Shown one piece after another: positions 1 to 8,792 of a stretch of 64,000 bases of DNA; the first letter of the stretch is position 1, and every line of letters starts with the position of its first letter. This DNA comes from Flavobacterium keumense (GTDB lineage Bacteria; Bacteroidota; Bacteroidia; Flavobacteriales; Flavobacteriaceae). Below the pieces are notes generated by a model that saw only the letters and a program-made list of their open reading frames with translations, made no database searches and was not told where the DNA came from. The position numbers were made by a program, and so were the translations under genes. The stretch spans positions 62,001-126,000 of the forward strand of contig NZ_CP092332.1 of NCBI RefSeq assembly GCF_029866485.1, in the 5' to 3' direction.

Positions 1-526
1 TAATCGCTCCTGAATTGGTTTCGTTAAATTTTCCTGTAGGTAGTTTCAATCCACCGTCCATTTGCCAAGTGTGAACCAAATAAGTGCTGTCTTTGTGGGT
101 TTGATACAAACGGTACATCGCTAAAAGTGTAACATCCCCTAATCCACTAATAGCCTGATTTCCTGTTGCTGTTACTCTATTGTGTGAATGATACGGAAGT
201 AAAACCGACACTTGAAGATTCTCCCTCACAGGAATTCTTGCCCAGACTTGAGTGGTATTAAAGTTTTCGGTATACCAAAGCGAATTACTATACAAACCAT
301 CCGTTGATTTATAGTTCTGATTGAAATAGCGGATTCCAATAAAATTAGAATTTAACATTGAAGCAAAACCCATACTGCCCCCACTTGCAGAACACCCACA
401 AGCATCACAATCGTCTTCCAGAAAATCATGAAATTTTGCAAACGGGCTTCTAAACTGTAAACTATCTTTTTCGGTGGCGTTTGCCAATTGAAAAAGCAAG
501 ATAAAAAAGAGTATTATTTTTTTCAT
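1..526 (-). CDS. Cys-rich outer-membrane transporter-like protein (partial, C-terminus off window)
   Basis: The ATG is at 526 and the frame stays open to the left edge, so about 175 codons are visible and the C-terminus is missing. Residues 1-17 form a signal peptide ending LANA. A cysteine cluster C-D-A-C-G-C at residues 40-45 follows two aspartates. The rest alternates aromatic and polar residues in short strands, as in an outer-membrane beta barrel. It starts 10 bp after the MbnH-like gene, so it is probably the last visible gene of the copper operon. From context I infer an outer-membrane protein linked to copper; the Cys cluster could be a metal site, but the substrate is not shown by the sequence. 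Confidence 0.75.
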   Translation of the reverse strand, partial: MKKIILFFILLFQLANATEKDSLQFRSPFAKFHDFLEDDCDACGCSASGGSMGFASMLNSNFIGIRYFNQNYKSTDGLYSNSLWYTENFNTTQVWARIPVRENLQVSVLLPYHSHNRVTATGNQAISGLGDVTLLAMYRLYQTHKDSTYLVHTWQMDGGLKLPTGKFNETNSGAI

Positions 527-536
527 TTACATAAAA

Positions 537-1577
537 TTAATATTCAGAAAAACGTTTATCTGTCAAATACTGAGTATCCGTTAACGTTTTCAAAAAGGCA
601 ATCAATTGTGTTTTTTCAACAGCAGTTAATGCAATTCCTAATCGGCCATTTCTGTTGAGAATTGGGTCAAGTGTCGCCGAATTTTCAACGCCTGAATCAT
701 AATGATCCAAAACCGCTTCCAAAGTATATAATCGACCGTCATGCATATAAGGTGCTGTTTTTTCAACATTGCGCAAACTTGGCACTTTAAATTTATGCAA
801 ATCTTGCGGCAATTCAGTAACTCTAAATCGACCTACATCATTTAATGCAGGATTTACTGGCAATCCATTATTTCGAAAGGAATTATCCGTAAACAAATCC
901 GTAGCGTGACAGCTTGCACATTTTTGGTTAAAAATAGCATACCCATCTAGCTCTTGTTGGGATAGAGTACCTCCTGCTTCATTGCGTCGGTATTTATCAA
1001 AACGAGAATTGGACGAAGTTACCATTACCATAAATTGTCCTAATGCTTTAAGCATGTTTTCTGAATTGATTTGCCCATCGGAAAAAGCCAATTGAAATAA
1101 TTTTCTATACTCAGCATCTCCTTTCATCATAGCAATAGCTTTACTAAAATCGCCATTCATTTCTACCGGATTTGTAAAAGGTAAAATCGCTTGCAAATCC
1201 AAATGAGTCACTGCACCATCCCACATAAATGCGGTTTGATAGCCTAAATTCTGAATTGACGGTGTGTTTCTTGTGCCAACTAAATTATCAACTCCATGAC
1301 TAAAAGTGTGTCCATGATGCGTAAAAGCATCTTCTTGTAAATGACAAAACCCACAGGAAACGATTCCATCTGAAGCCAAACGTCCTTCATAAAATAGTTT
1401 TTTGCCCAATTCAAATCCTTTTTGAGTAGGAGGGTTATTGGCAAGATTATACACCAGTGGAGGAAAATTGGATGGTACTTTGAACTCTAACGGAATATTT
1501 TGATACACATCGTCTTGATCATTAGAACAATTCCAAAATAATGGTAAAATGAGTAACAACAGTATTTTTGTTTTCAT
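537..1577 (-). CDS. MbnH-like di-heme cytochrome c peroxidase family lipoprotein
   Basis: A 346-residue periplasmic di-heme protein. The N-terminus is a lipoprotein signal with the lipid cysteine at residue 17. Two haem c motifs are visible: C-G-F-C-H at 75-79 and C-A-S-C-H at 220-224, the pattern of the bacterial cytochrome c peroxidase/MauG superfamily. The adjacent upstream gene encodes an MbnP-like protein. In characterised MbnP/MbnH pairs the di-heme enzyme oxidises a tryptophan of MbnP to kynurenine, which creates a copper site. I infer that role from the pairing; a plain peroxide-reducing CcpA cannot be excluded on motifs alone. The gene sits between a hairpin (1592-1627) and the downstream outer-membrane gene. 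Confidence 0.88.
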   Translation of the reverse strand: MKTKILLLLILPLFWNCSNDQDDVYQNIPLEFKVPSNFPPLVYNLANNPPTQKGFELGKKLFYEGRLASDGIVSCGFCHLQEDAFTHHGHTFSHGVDNLVGTRNTPSIQNLGYQTAFMWDGAVTHLDLQAILPFTNPVEMNGDFSKAIAMMKGDAEYRKLFQLAFSDGQINSENMLKALGQFMVMVTSSNSRFDKYRRNEAGGTLSQQELDGYAIFNQKCASCHATDLFTDNSFRNNGLPVNPALNDVGRFRVTELPQDLHKFKVPSLRNVEKTAPYMHDGRLYTLEAVLDHYDSGVENSATLDPILNRNGRLGIALTAVEKTQLIAFLKTLTDTQYLTDKRFSEY

Positions 1578-1591
1578 TTTTAAAAAAATTT

Positions 1592-1627
1592 AAAAAAGCG
1601 GCTAGTGGCTAGACCAACCGCTTTTTA
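1592..1627 (-). terminator. hairpin between the MbnP-like and MbnH-like genes
   Basis: Arms AAAAAGCGG and CCGCTTTTT (about 1593-1601 and 1618-1626) enclose a loop of about 16 nt and are followed by T-rich sequence on both strands. It lies between two genes that look like one operon, so it may be a partial terminator that lowers expression of the peroxidase relative to MbnP. Confidence 0.6.
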
Positions 1628-1693
1628 ATTGAATTTAGTCGTTATGAACGTGATCAATAGTAAACATTGAAGCCAGATTAGCTGTAACTAAAG

Positions 1694-2428
1694 CTAAGCG
1701 TGCCCCCCCATTATATCGGCTGTTGTTCCTTCAGAAAGTACAATTTTGTTGGTCCCATCTATTACTTTTTTAGCATCAGCCAAAATATGAACTTGTGGGG
1801 TTATTGTTGTTCTAACCTTTGCAATACTTGGAAAAGTAATAGCTATTTCGGCGTAATTATAATTTTCTACATTATTTACCATTGTCTTCCCAGTATGAAC
1901 TCTATAATTTCTAGCAGTTGTAACCGTAGGAGAAGTAAATGAACCTTCGAAATTAACAAATTTATATCCACCTGTCCAGTTCCACATCATTGACGCAGTT
2001 TGAGCGGTCGCTAAAAAATCACCTTGACCTGTAGCACCCAACTCCCATTGTGCTCTATCTACACCTATACCAAATTTTACTCCTACATAGTCTCCCGCTG
2101 GTATAGCAGATAAATTTAGAATCTGACTTGCTAATGTAGCTTCGTCAACAATAAAATAACTACTCGATTTTGGATACGTAAATGTAGTCCCATCTGCTTT
2201 GGTCAATACAATGTTACTCACAATATACTTTAGTTGTGTTGCTTTAATTTTTTCTCCATTAGAATTAGTATACTCTGTGTTAAAAGCAAAATTTGCCGTA
2301 CCATAGGTATTATCAAATTCTAATTTTAAATTCCCTTCCCCTGTGATTATTTCTTCATTATTTGAACAAGAGAATAAGCTAATTGCGATTACAACAACCG
2401 CTACGATTTTTTTTAATTGAAATTTCAT
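1694..2428 (-). CDS. MbnP-like copper-binding lipoprotein
   Basis: 244 residues with a lipoprotein signal (lipid cysteine at residue 21). The body shows the MbnP family pattern: a YIVSNI-like strand, an acidic segment, and a conserved MMWNWTGGYKF-type stretch with tryptophans at 149 and 151. In the MbnP/CorA family a tryptophan converted to kynurenine helps bind one copper ion; which tryptophan would be used here is not shown. It stands directly upstream of its likely modifying enzyme, the MbnH-like di-heme protein. An 18-bp perfect dyad lies about 45 bp upstream of the start and may be an operator. Likely role: periplasmic copper capture or buffering. Confidence 0.85.
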   Translation of the reverse strand: MKFQLKKIVAVVVIAISLFSCSNNEEIITGEGNLKLEFDNTYGTANFAFNTEYTNSNGEKIKATQLKYIVSNIVLTKADGTTFTYPKSSSYFIVDEATLASQILNLSAIPAGDYVGVKFGIGVDRAQWELGATGQGDFLATAQTASMMWNWTGGYKFVNFEGSFTSPTVTTARNYRVHTGKTMVNNVENYNYAEIAITFPSIAKVRTTITPQVHILADAKKVIDGTNKIVLSEGTTADIMGGHA

Positions 2429-2471
2429 TTCTTAAATTTTATGTAAATACTAAATACTAGTAGTCTGTTCG

Positions 2472-2489
2472 TTTTAGATCAATCTAAAA
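2472..2489. promoter_or_regulatory. 18-bp perfect dyad upstream of the MbnP-like gene
   Basis: TTTTAGAT and ATCTAAAA flank a 2-base spacer. The site lies 44-61 bp upstream of the MbnP start codon, in the short gap between the Cys-rich small protein and MbnP. The position and symmetry fit a homodimeric regulator site; the regulator is unknown. Confidence 0.4.
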
Positions 2490-2551
2490 TAAACACACTG
2501 ATTGACACTCGTATGTATACGAATGAAAGGCAACTCAATGCCAACTTAAAT

Positions 2552-2926
2552 TTAAGAAAGGATTGTAGGTGGATGAAATTCAGAACTTGAATTCAAATAC
2601 GAATACAAATTCAAATAAGTAAATCTGTTCTTGGTTTGTTTAGAACAACCGCAAGAAACAATATTAAATGATTTAATTTTTTTGAAAAATAAGACTTCTT
2701 GGATTGGTGAAAAGGATTTTTTATCTGAAGATTTTGGATTTTCTGTTTCAGCGGCTTTCGCCAATTCTTTCATCAAATGACACTTTCCATTACATTTCAA
2801 TTTAGGCTTGTCTTTATTCTCACAGAGCACCTTACTAATGTATTCATAATTAACAACATAATCTATAACCGGAAGGATTGGCTTTAGAAATAAGGCGATT
2901 AATAGTATGAATATCATTTTTTTCAC
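2552..2926 (-). CDS. small Cys-rich membrane-anchored or secreted protein, possibly copper-linked
   Basis: 124 residues from a GTG start at 2926; an ATG four codons further in (2917) is an alternative. It has a hydrophobic N-terminus, then a cluster LCENKDKPKLKCNGKCHLMK with three cysteines, a histidine and a methionine at about residues 34-53, and a second C-G-C group near residue 92. A TAATTTTG -7-like motif lies at 2931-2938, so close that the internal ATG may be the real start. It is the first gene of the operon leading to MbnP and MbnH. I infer a role in binding or sensing copper from the cysteine groups and the neighbours. I do not recognise a named family. Confidence 0.65.
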   Translation of the reverse strand: MKKMIFILLIALFLKPILPVIDYVVNYEYISKVLCENKDKPKLKCNGKCHLMKELAKAAETENPKSSDKKSFSPIQEVLFFKKIKSFNIVSCGCSKQTKNRFTYLNLYSYLNSSSEFHPPTILS

Positions 2927-3069
2927 TACGCAAAATTAATCAATAATCCATTTATATTGTACTTTACTGTTCATTATTTTTTAGAAATTGGTTTGCTAAA
3001 CTTTTGTTAAGACTTAAACCTTTTGGAAATCATCAAGTCTTACCCGTATAACTTTAAAAAATTATAACC

Positions 3070-3513
3070 ATGAAAAAAGTATTTATTGTAGCCGTTTTAG
3101 CTCTTGGATTAAACAGTTTTGCTCAAGACCGAAAAGAAAGGCCTTCAAGAGAAAAAATGGAACAAATGACTCCTGAACAACGCAACCAATTACTAGTTAA
3201 AAAAATGACTTTAGATTTGGATTTGAATGCCAAACAACAAGAACAAGTAGGTGAAATTATTGCGGAACAAAGTGCCAAAAGAGAAGCTATGAAGACAGAA
3301 CGAAAAGCTAAAATGGAAGCCGCTAAAGCAGAGCGCTTAGAAATGAAAAACAAAATGCTCGACAATCAAATTGAAATGAAGAACAAAATGAAAAGTATTC
3401 TATCCGCTGATCAATTTGCAAAATGGGAATCTCAAAGAGAAAAAAACAGAGAGAAAATGGGTGAAAGAATGGAAAATTGGAGAGAAAAACGCAAAAGTGA
3501 AAAAAGAGAGTAA
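3070..3513 (+). CDS. Spy/CpxP-like periplasmic protein
   Basis: 147 residues with a signal peptide ending NSFAQ, then an almost wholly helical, highly charged sequence rich in Lys, Glu and Met (KREAMKTERKAKMEA and similar). Sequences of this type with an MTPEQRNQLLVKKMTLDLDL-like segment belong to the Spy/LTXXQ-related periplasmic helical proteins of Bacteroidota, which act as chaperones or metal-stress proteins in other bacteria. It is divergently transcribed from the copper operon and ends at a strong terminator. The role here is inferred. Confidence 0.75.
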   Translation: MKKVFIVAVLALGLNSFAQDRKERPSREKMEQMTPEQRNQLLVKKMTLDLDLNAKQQEQVGEIIAEQSAKREAMKTERKAKMEAAKAERLEMKNKMLDNQIEMKNKMKSILSADQFAKWESQREKNREKMGERMENWREKRKSEKRE

Positions 3514-3521
3514 TTCAAACA

Positions 3522-3552
3522 AAAACTTCCGGTTATAAGCCGGAAGTTTTTT
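3522..3552. terminator. bidirectional intrinsic terminator
   Basis: Perfect 11-bp stem AAAACTTCCGG/CCGGAAGTTTT with a 7-nt loop, followed by a T run. It separates the convergent Spy-like gene and hemL. Confidence 0.9.
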
Positions 3553-3563
3553 ATTTAGATATT

Positions 3564-4850
3564 TTATAATGTTTTAGCTACTTTATCAATTGCCTGAATC
3601 GTAAAATCTAAATCCTCATAGGTCAACGCATCCGTAATGAACCACGTTTCATAAGCCGATGGGGCAATGTAAATTCCTTCTCGCAACAAACCATGAAAGA
3701 ATTTTTTAAAGGTTTCATTATCGCCTTTTGCGGCCGATTGAAAATCAACCACAGGATCAGCATCAAAATGAACCGAAATCATAGAACCTACTCGGTTAAT
3801 GGTAAACACAACATTATTAGCAGTTAAAACACGATCAATTCCTGCTTCTAAATACGCTGTTTTTTCTTCCAATCGTTGAAAAATAGTGGCATCATCGTTC
3901 AATGCTTGTAACATAGCTAATCCAGCTGCCATAGCCAACGGATTTCCAGACAAAGTTCCAGCTTGATACACAGGCCCTAAAGGTGTCAAATGATTCATAA
4001 TTGCTGATCGAGCAGCAAAAGCTCCCACTGGCAAACCGCCTCCGATTACTTTTCCGAAACAAACAATATCCGCTTGAATTCCAAATAATTCTTGAACTCC
4101 ACCTTTTGCCAAACGAAAACCAGTCATTACTTCGTCAAAAATTAACTGAATTCCATTATCCGTACACAATTGGCGCAAGCCCTCTAAAAATCCTTTTTGT
4201 GGAGGAATACACCCCATATTACCAGCTACTGGCTCCACAATAATGGCTGCAATTTCATTTTTATTAGCTTCAATTAAAGTAGCTACATTCTCTAAATCAT
4301 TGTAACGAGCCAATAAGGTATCTTTTGCTGTCCCTGCAGTTACACCCGGACTATTAGGTGACCCAAAAGTAATAGCACCACTACCCGCTTGTATCAAAAA
4401 CGAATCTGAATGACCGTGATAACACCCTGCAAATTTGATGATTTTATCTCTTTTTGTATACCCGCGCGCTAATCGGATAGCACTCATACACGCTTCTGTT
4501 CCTGAATTTACAAAACGGATTTTATCAATATTAGGCACCATAGAAACGGCTAAAGCCGCAATTTGAGTTTCTAATTCGGTTGGCATTCCAAAAGAAGTTC
4601 CTAATTTGGTTTTTGCCACAACAGCCTCTACAACAGGCTCAAAAGCATGTCCCAAAACCATTGGGCCCCAAGAATTAATATAATCAATTAATCGGTTGCC
4701 ATCTTCATCATACAAATAAGCCCCTTTGGCGCTTTTTACAAAAATGGGTGTTCCCCCTACTGCTTTGAAGGCTCTAACTGGCGAATTCACTCCTCCTGGA
4801 ATTACTTTTTCGGCTTCAGCAAACAGCTGACTGCTTCTTTGGTATATCAT
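3564..4850 (-). CDS. hemL: glutamate-1-semialdehyde 2,1-aminomutase
   Basis: 428 residues, the normal length for HemL. It converts glutamate-1-semialdehyde to 5-aminolevulinate in the C5 route of tetrapyrrole synthesis. The class-III aminotransferase fold is clear: [10 protein letters not shown] at the N-terminus, the VNSGTEA phosphate-binding segment at 115-120, the YHGHSD motif, the [10 protein letters not shown] segment, and the PLP-binding lysine at 267 in [13 protein letters not shown]. The ATG lies 19 bp after the glucosaminidase stop, so the three genes from the desulfhydrase-like gene to hemL form one minus-strand operon. Confidence 0.97.
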   Translation of the reverse strand: MIYQRSSQLFAEAEKVIPGGVNSPVRAFKAVGGTPIFVKSAKGAYLYDEDGNRLIDYINSWGPMVLGHAFEPVVEAVVAKTKLGTSFGMPTELETQIAALAVSMVPNIDKIRFVNSGTEACMSAIRLARGYTKRDKIIKFAGCYHGHSDSFLIQAGSGAITFGSPNSPGVTAGTAKDTLLARYNDLENVATLIEANKNEIAAIIVEPVAGNMGCIPPQKGFLEGLRQLCTDNGIQLIFDEVMTGFRLAKGGVQELFGIQADIVCFGKVIGGGLPVGAFAARSAIMNHLTPLGPVYQAGTLSGNPLAMAAGLAMLQALNDDATIFQRLEEKTAYLEAGIDRVLTANNVVFTINRVGSMISVHFDADPVVDFQSAAKGDNETFKKFFHGLLREGIYIAPSAYETWFITDALTYEDLDFTIQAIDKVAKTL

Positions 4851-4869
4851 TGTTATTCTAATTTAATAG

Positions 4870-5676
4870 TTACTTTAAGCGAAGTTTTTGCCCCACATAA
4901 AGCGTGTTATCTATCATGTTATTTTTTTGTTTTACGTCTTCTAAATTCAAATTGAATTTTTTTGCAATAGAAAACAAAGTATCTCCTTTTTGCACTTCAT
5001 AGTACCCTTGAGATTGATTTTCAGCCAAAACGGGAGTTTCTATTTTCTTTTTATTAATTACATATTTCTTGCCTAAAACCTGACTATCGTATTGATACAA
5101 CTCATACTTTTCAATATACGAAATCAATTTTTCGGGATAATTGGGGTCAGTTGCATAACCTGCTAAACGCAAACCTCTAGCCCAAGCTTCATAATCATCT
5201 TTGGGCAAATCAAACAAACTTGCATAGCGATTTCTACCCGTCAAAAATGTAGCGTGATCTTTAAATGAGTCCGCTGGATCGTTGTATTTTCTAAAACATT
5301 CTTGTGCCGCATCGTCATCTTTCAAAACGGTTTCACCCGTCCAATCATTATGACATTTGATTCCGAAATGATTATTAGCCGTCATGGCTAAAGTACCTCT
5401 ACCTGCTCCCGATTCTAAAATTCCTTGTGCCAAAATAATACTGGCAGGGATGCCATAATTTTTCATGTTGTTCATGGCAACCTCTTTGTAATTGGCAATA
5501 TAATCATTGACCACCACACTTGTAGAGGCAGGTCTTGAAGATGATGACCCCGTATTTCTCTTGTATTTACTTGAAGAATTGTATCGGTCGTCTTTTTTTG
5601 TCACAATCACCGATTTTTTGGCGTGGCAACCTACAAACAGAAACAAAACAAAAACAAGTACACTCTTTTTAATCAT
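4870..5676 (-). CDS. N-acetylglucosaminidase lipoprotein with LysM domain
   Basis: 268 residues. The signal VLFLFVGC gives a lipid cysteine at residue 17. A Ser/Lys-rich linker follows, then a glucosaminidase (FlgJ/LytG-like) domain with the catalytic glutamate in AQGILESGAGRG, the NNHFGIKC segment and GYATDPNYPEKL. A C-terminal LysM domain (YYEVQKGDTLFSIA) binds peptidoglycan. It is likely an envelope-anchored cell-wall hydrolase. Its start overlaps the stop of the upstream PLP enzyme gene by 4 bp, which suggests translational coupling. Confidence 0.93.
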   Translation of the reverse strand: MIKKSVLVFVLFLFVGCHAKKSVIVTKKDDRYNSSSKYKRNTGSSSSRPASTSVVVNDYIANYKEVAMNNMKNYGIPASIILAQGILESGAGRGTLAMTANNHFGIKCHNDWTGETVLKDDDAAQECFRKYNDPADSFKDHATFLTGRNRYASLFDLPKDDYEAWARGLRLAGYATDPNYPEKLISYIEKYELYQYDSQVLGKKYVINKKKIETPVLAENQSQGYYEVQKGDTLFSIAKKFNLNLEDVKQKNNMIDNTLYVGQKLRLK

Positions 5677-6566
5677 AAGGTATTTATTGTTGGTAAACCT
5701 TTATTTTTCAAATTTAAATTCATCCCTTGAATCCCTTGAAGGCCACCAGTATGAATTACTAAAATCTTAGCGTTTTCAGGAAAATAATTTCTCTTAATTA
5801 AATCTACTATCCCAAAAACCATTTTCCCTGTATAAACCGGATCTAACGGAATTTGAGTTTGTTCGAAAAACCAATTAATAAAATCAATCAATCCTGCATT
5901 TACTTTTCCATATCCTCCAAAATGATAATCGGTAATCAATTCCCAATTTTCATTTTGCACAAAATTACAAATTTCATCTTGTAAAAAGTCGCCTTTTAGC
6001 GCAGGAAATCCTAAAACTTTTTGATGGGGTAATGCACTATTTATAATTCCCGATATTGTCCCACCTGTTCCAATAGCACAACCTATATAATCAAAGAATG
6101 CATCTTCATTGGTTAGAATTTCTTCGCAACCTTGAATAGCAAGTGCATTTGTTCCGCCTTCAGGAACGAGATAAAACGAACCGTATTTTTTTCCCAATTG
6201 TTCCAAAAAAAACGCTTCAGTTTTCAAACGATAATTCTCTCTTGAAATAAATTCCAACTGCATGCCGCATTCTTGAGCAAATTTTAAAGTAGGATTACTT
6301 TCTATTTTAGTTCCCAATTCTTCGCCCCGAATAATTCCAATCGTTTGAAAACCGTGCTCTTTACCTGCATACGCCACTGCAGCAATATGATTAGAAAAAG
6401 CCCCTCCGAAAGTCAACAAGCAACTTTGGTTTTCGGCTTTTGCTTGCAGTAAATTATACTTCAATTTTCTGAACTTATTTCCAGAAACAAAAGGATGAAT
6501 CAAATCTTCTCTTTTAATGACAAGTGAAATCCCTTTAGGAAAATGTATTGCAACCGATTGATTCAA
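5673..6566 (-). CDS. PLP-dependent D-cysteine desulfhydrase / ACC-deaminase family protein
   Basis: 297 residues of the tryptophan-synthase-beta fold type. The PLP lysine is in VSGNKFRKLKYNL near residue 31. The TFGGAFSNHIAA segment and the GTGGTISGI phosphate loop are present. Members of this family desulfurate D-cysteine or deaminate 1-aminocyclopropane-1-carboxylate. The sequence does not decide between them; D-cysteine desulfhydrase is the safer guess. It is the first gene of the operon with the glucosaminidase and hemL. Confidence 0.88.
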   Translation of the reverse strand: MNQSVAIHFPKGISLVIKREDLIHPFVSGNKFRKLKYNLLQAKAENQSCLLTFGGAFSNHIAAVAYAGKEHGFQTIGIIRGEELGTKIESNPTLKFAQECGMQLEFISRENYRLKTEAFFLEQLGKKYGSFYLVPEGGTNALAIQGCEEILTNEDAFFDYIGCAIGTGGTISGIINSALPHQKVLGFPALKGDFLQDEICNFVQNENWELITDYHFGGYGKVNAGLIDFINWFFEQTQIPLDPVYTGKMVFGIVDLIKRNYFPENAKILVIHTGGLQGIQGMNLNLKNKGLPTINTL

Positions 6567-6628
6567 TGAAGATTAGTATAAAATGTTAAATATTTAGTAA
6601 GGAATACGAATACCCGCTATTAAATTTC

Positions 6629-6636
6629 TAAATTTG
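6629..6636 (+). promoter_or_regulatory. Bacteroidota -7 box before the DUF5522 gene
   Basis: TAAATTTG matches TAnnTTTG and lies 35 bp upstream of the ATG at 6671. No clear -33 TTG is seen at the usual distance. Confidence 0.4.
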
Positions 6637-6667
6637 TTAGAGAACAAGTTACTGTTCTTAAAAATGA

Positions 6668-6850
<183 letters not shown>

Positions 6851-6915
6851 AATTTAGGCATACTAATTGATTACCAAAATAGAACTTAATTTCCAACTCT
6901 TAAAATTTTAAAAAT

Positions 6916-7455
6916 ATGAAAGTAATTCAATTTTTATTTGCATCCCTATTCTTCACAATGGTTTCGTGTGGACCAATGATTAGCAACAATGCAGATTATG
7001 ACAAAAATGTAGATTTTTCTGCTTATAAAACCTATGCTTACTATAAAACAGGCATTGATAAAGTGGAAATATCTGATTTGGACAAACGCAGAATCTTAAA
7101 TGCCATTGATCAACAAATGCTAGCCAAAGGATTTACTAAAAGTGACAATCCAGATTTATTAATTAATTTGTTTACCAAATCGAGAGAACAAGTAAACGTA
7201 AACCAATTCAATGCGGGTTGGGGATACGGCTGGGGTTGGGGATGGAATCCTTTTATGATGGGAGGTCATCAAACTACAGTAACTACTTCAACTGAAGGCA
7301 CTCTATATATCGACTTAATAGATGCAAAAAAGAAAGAAATGATTTGGCAAGGAGAAGGTACTGGAGTGTTAACTAAAAATACCAATAAAAAAGAAGAACG
7401 AATTAATGAATTTGTCTCCCAAATTTTATCGCAATATCCTCCAACTAAAAAATAA
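6916..7455 (+). CDS. DUF4136 lipoprotein
   Basis: 179 residues with a lipoprotein signal (lipid cysteine at residue 19). The DUF4136 pattern is seen: VDFSAYKTYAYYK, then DKRRILNAIDQQMLAKGF, a Gly/Trp-rich turn (GWGYGWGWGWNPF) and a C-terminal GTLYIDLIDAKKKEMIWQG strand. It ends just before a strong terminator and appears monocistronic. Envelope-located, function unknown. Confidence 0.9.
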   Translation: MKVIQFLFASLFFTMVSCGPMISNNADYDKNVDFSAYKTYAYYKTGIDKVEISDLDKRRILNAIDQQMLAKGFTKSDNPDLLINLFTKSREQVNVNQFNAGWGYGWGWGWNPFMMGGHQTTVTTSTEGTLYIDLIDAKKKEMIWQGEGTGVLTKNTNKKEERINEFVSQILSQYPPTKK

Positions 7456-7460
7456 AAGCA

Positions 7461-7489
7461 AAAACCTCCTTTAAAGGAGGTTTTTTTAT
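7461..7489 (+). terminator. intrinsic terminator after the DUF4136 gene
   Basis: AAAACCTCC and GGAGGTTTT pair around TTTAAA, followed by a T run. Confidence 0.9.
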
Positions 7490-7547
7490 TAAAAACACAA
7501 CCAACTGAAAGAAACAAATCGTATTTTTGAATAAAAAATAATAAAAT

Positions 7548-8792
7548 ATGAATCTTTTTAAGGATGCCATAATCGCTAAAAATCAGTTACAAGGAGTTGT
7601 TTCTCCAACTCCATTAACCGAAAACACGAATCTTTCTAACGAATTTAACGCCACTATTTTATTAAAAAGAGAAGATTTACATATTGTTCGTTCGTATAAA
7701 ATTAGAGGTGCCTACAACAAAATAAGCTCTCTAACCGATGCAGAAAAGCAACAAGGAATTGTTTGTGCAAGTGCAGGAAATCATGCACAAGGAGTTGCTT
7801 TTTCTTGTAATTTACTGCAAATAAAAGGCAAAATCTACATGCCTAAAACCACTCCAAAACAAAAAATTAAACAAGTTCAATTATTTGGAAAATCATTTGT
7901 AGCAATTGAACTAATTGGAGATACTTTTGACGATGCGTACGCTCAAGCTGTTGCCGATGCAAAAGAAAATAACAAAATATTCATTCACCCCTTTGACGAT
8001 CTAAAAGTAATTGCTGGTCAAGCTACCGTAGGTTTAGAAATTTTAGAATCGTATCACCCACCTATTGACTATGTTTTTGTTCCTATTGGTGGTGGTGGTT
8101 TAGCCGCTGGATTGGCAACTGTTTTCAAAGAATTAAGTCCAAATACTAAAATCATCGGAGTTGAACCAGAAGGCGCACCTACCATGAAAACAGCTATAGC
8201 TGTTGGAAATAATGCACCTCTTGAAAGTATTGACAAGTTTGTGGATGGAGCTGCTGTGAAACAAGTAGGAAATCTTACTTTTGAAATTTGCCGACATCTT
8301 TTAGACGATATCATTCTAGTGCCAGAAGGTAAAGTGTGTACTACTATTTTACGTTTGTACAATGAAGAGGCCATGGTGGTAGAACCAGCAGGAGCTTTAA
8401 CTATTGCTGCTTTGGATTTTTATAAAGATAAAATCAAAGGTAAAAATGTGGTTTGTATCGTCAGCGGAAGTAATAACGACATTGAACGTACCGCCGAGAT
8501 TAAAGAACGTTCCCTTTTGTACGAAGGATTAATGCATTACTTTATCATCCAATTTCCTCAAAGACCCGGTTCACTAAAAGAATTTGTGAACGAAATTCTA
8601 GGACCTGATGATGATATTACCTATTTTCAATTTACCAAAAAGAACAATCGCGAATCAGCTCCTGTTGTGGTGGGTCTAGAATTGAAAAACAAAAACGACA
8701 TCAATCCTATTAAAACAAAGATGACTGAAAGAGGTTTTCAGTACAATTACATCAACGAAAAGCAAGATTTATTCAATCAATTAATTGGATAA
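7548..8792 (+). CDS. ilvA: threonine dehydratase (biosynthetic, IlvA)
   Basis: 414 residues. It deaminates threonine to 2-oxobutanoate, the first step to isoleucine. The PLP lysine is K51 in RSYKIRGA; CASAGNHAQG and the GGGGLAAG phosphate loop are present. A single ACT-like regulatory segment follows after about residue 325 (FPQRPGSLKEFVNEIL), so it is of the short IlvA type. It is monocistronic, and its stop codon touches the stop codon of the convergent GSCFA gene with no spacer. Confidence 0.95.
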   Translation: MNLFKDAIIAKNQLQGVVSPTPLTENTNLSNEFNATILLKREDLHIVRSYKIRGAYNKISSLTDAEKQQGIVCASAGNHAQGVAFSCNLLQIKGKIYMPKTTPKQKIKQVQLFGKSFVAIELIGDTFDDAYAQAVADAKENNKIFIHPFDDLKVIAGQATVGLEILESYHPPIDYVFVPIGGGGLAAGLATVFKELSPNTKIIGVEPEGAPTMKTAIAVGNNAPLESIDKFVDGAAVKQVGNLTFEICRHLLDDIILVPEGKVCTTILRLYNEEAMVVEPAGALTIAALDFYKDKIKGKNVVCIVSGSNNDIERTAEIKERSLLYEGLMHYFIIQFPQRPGSLKEFVNEILGPDDDITYFQFTKKNNRESAPVVVGLELKNKNDINPIKTKMTERGFQYNYINEKQDLFNQLIG

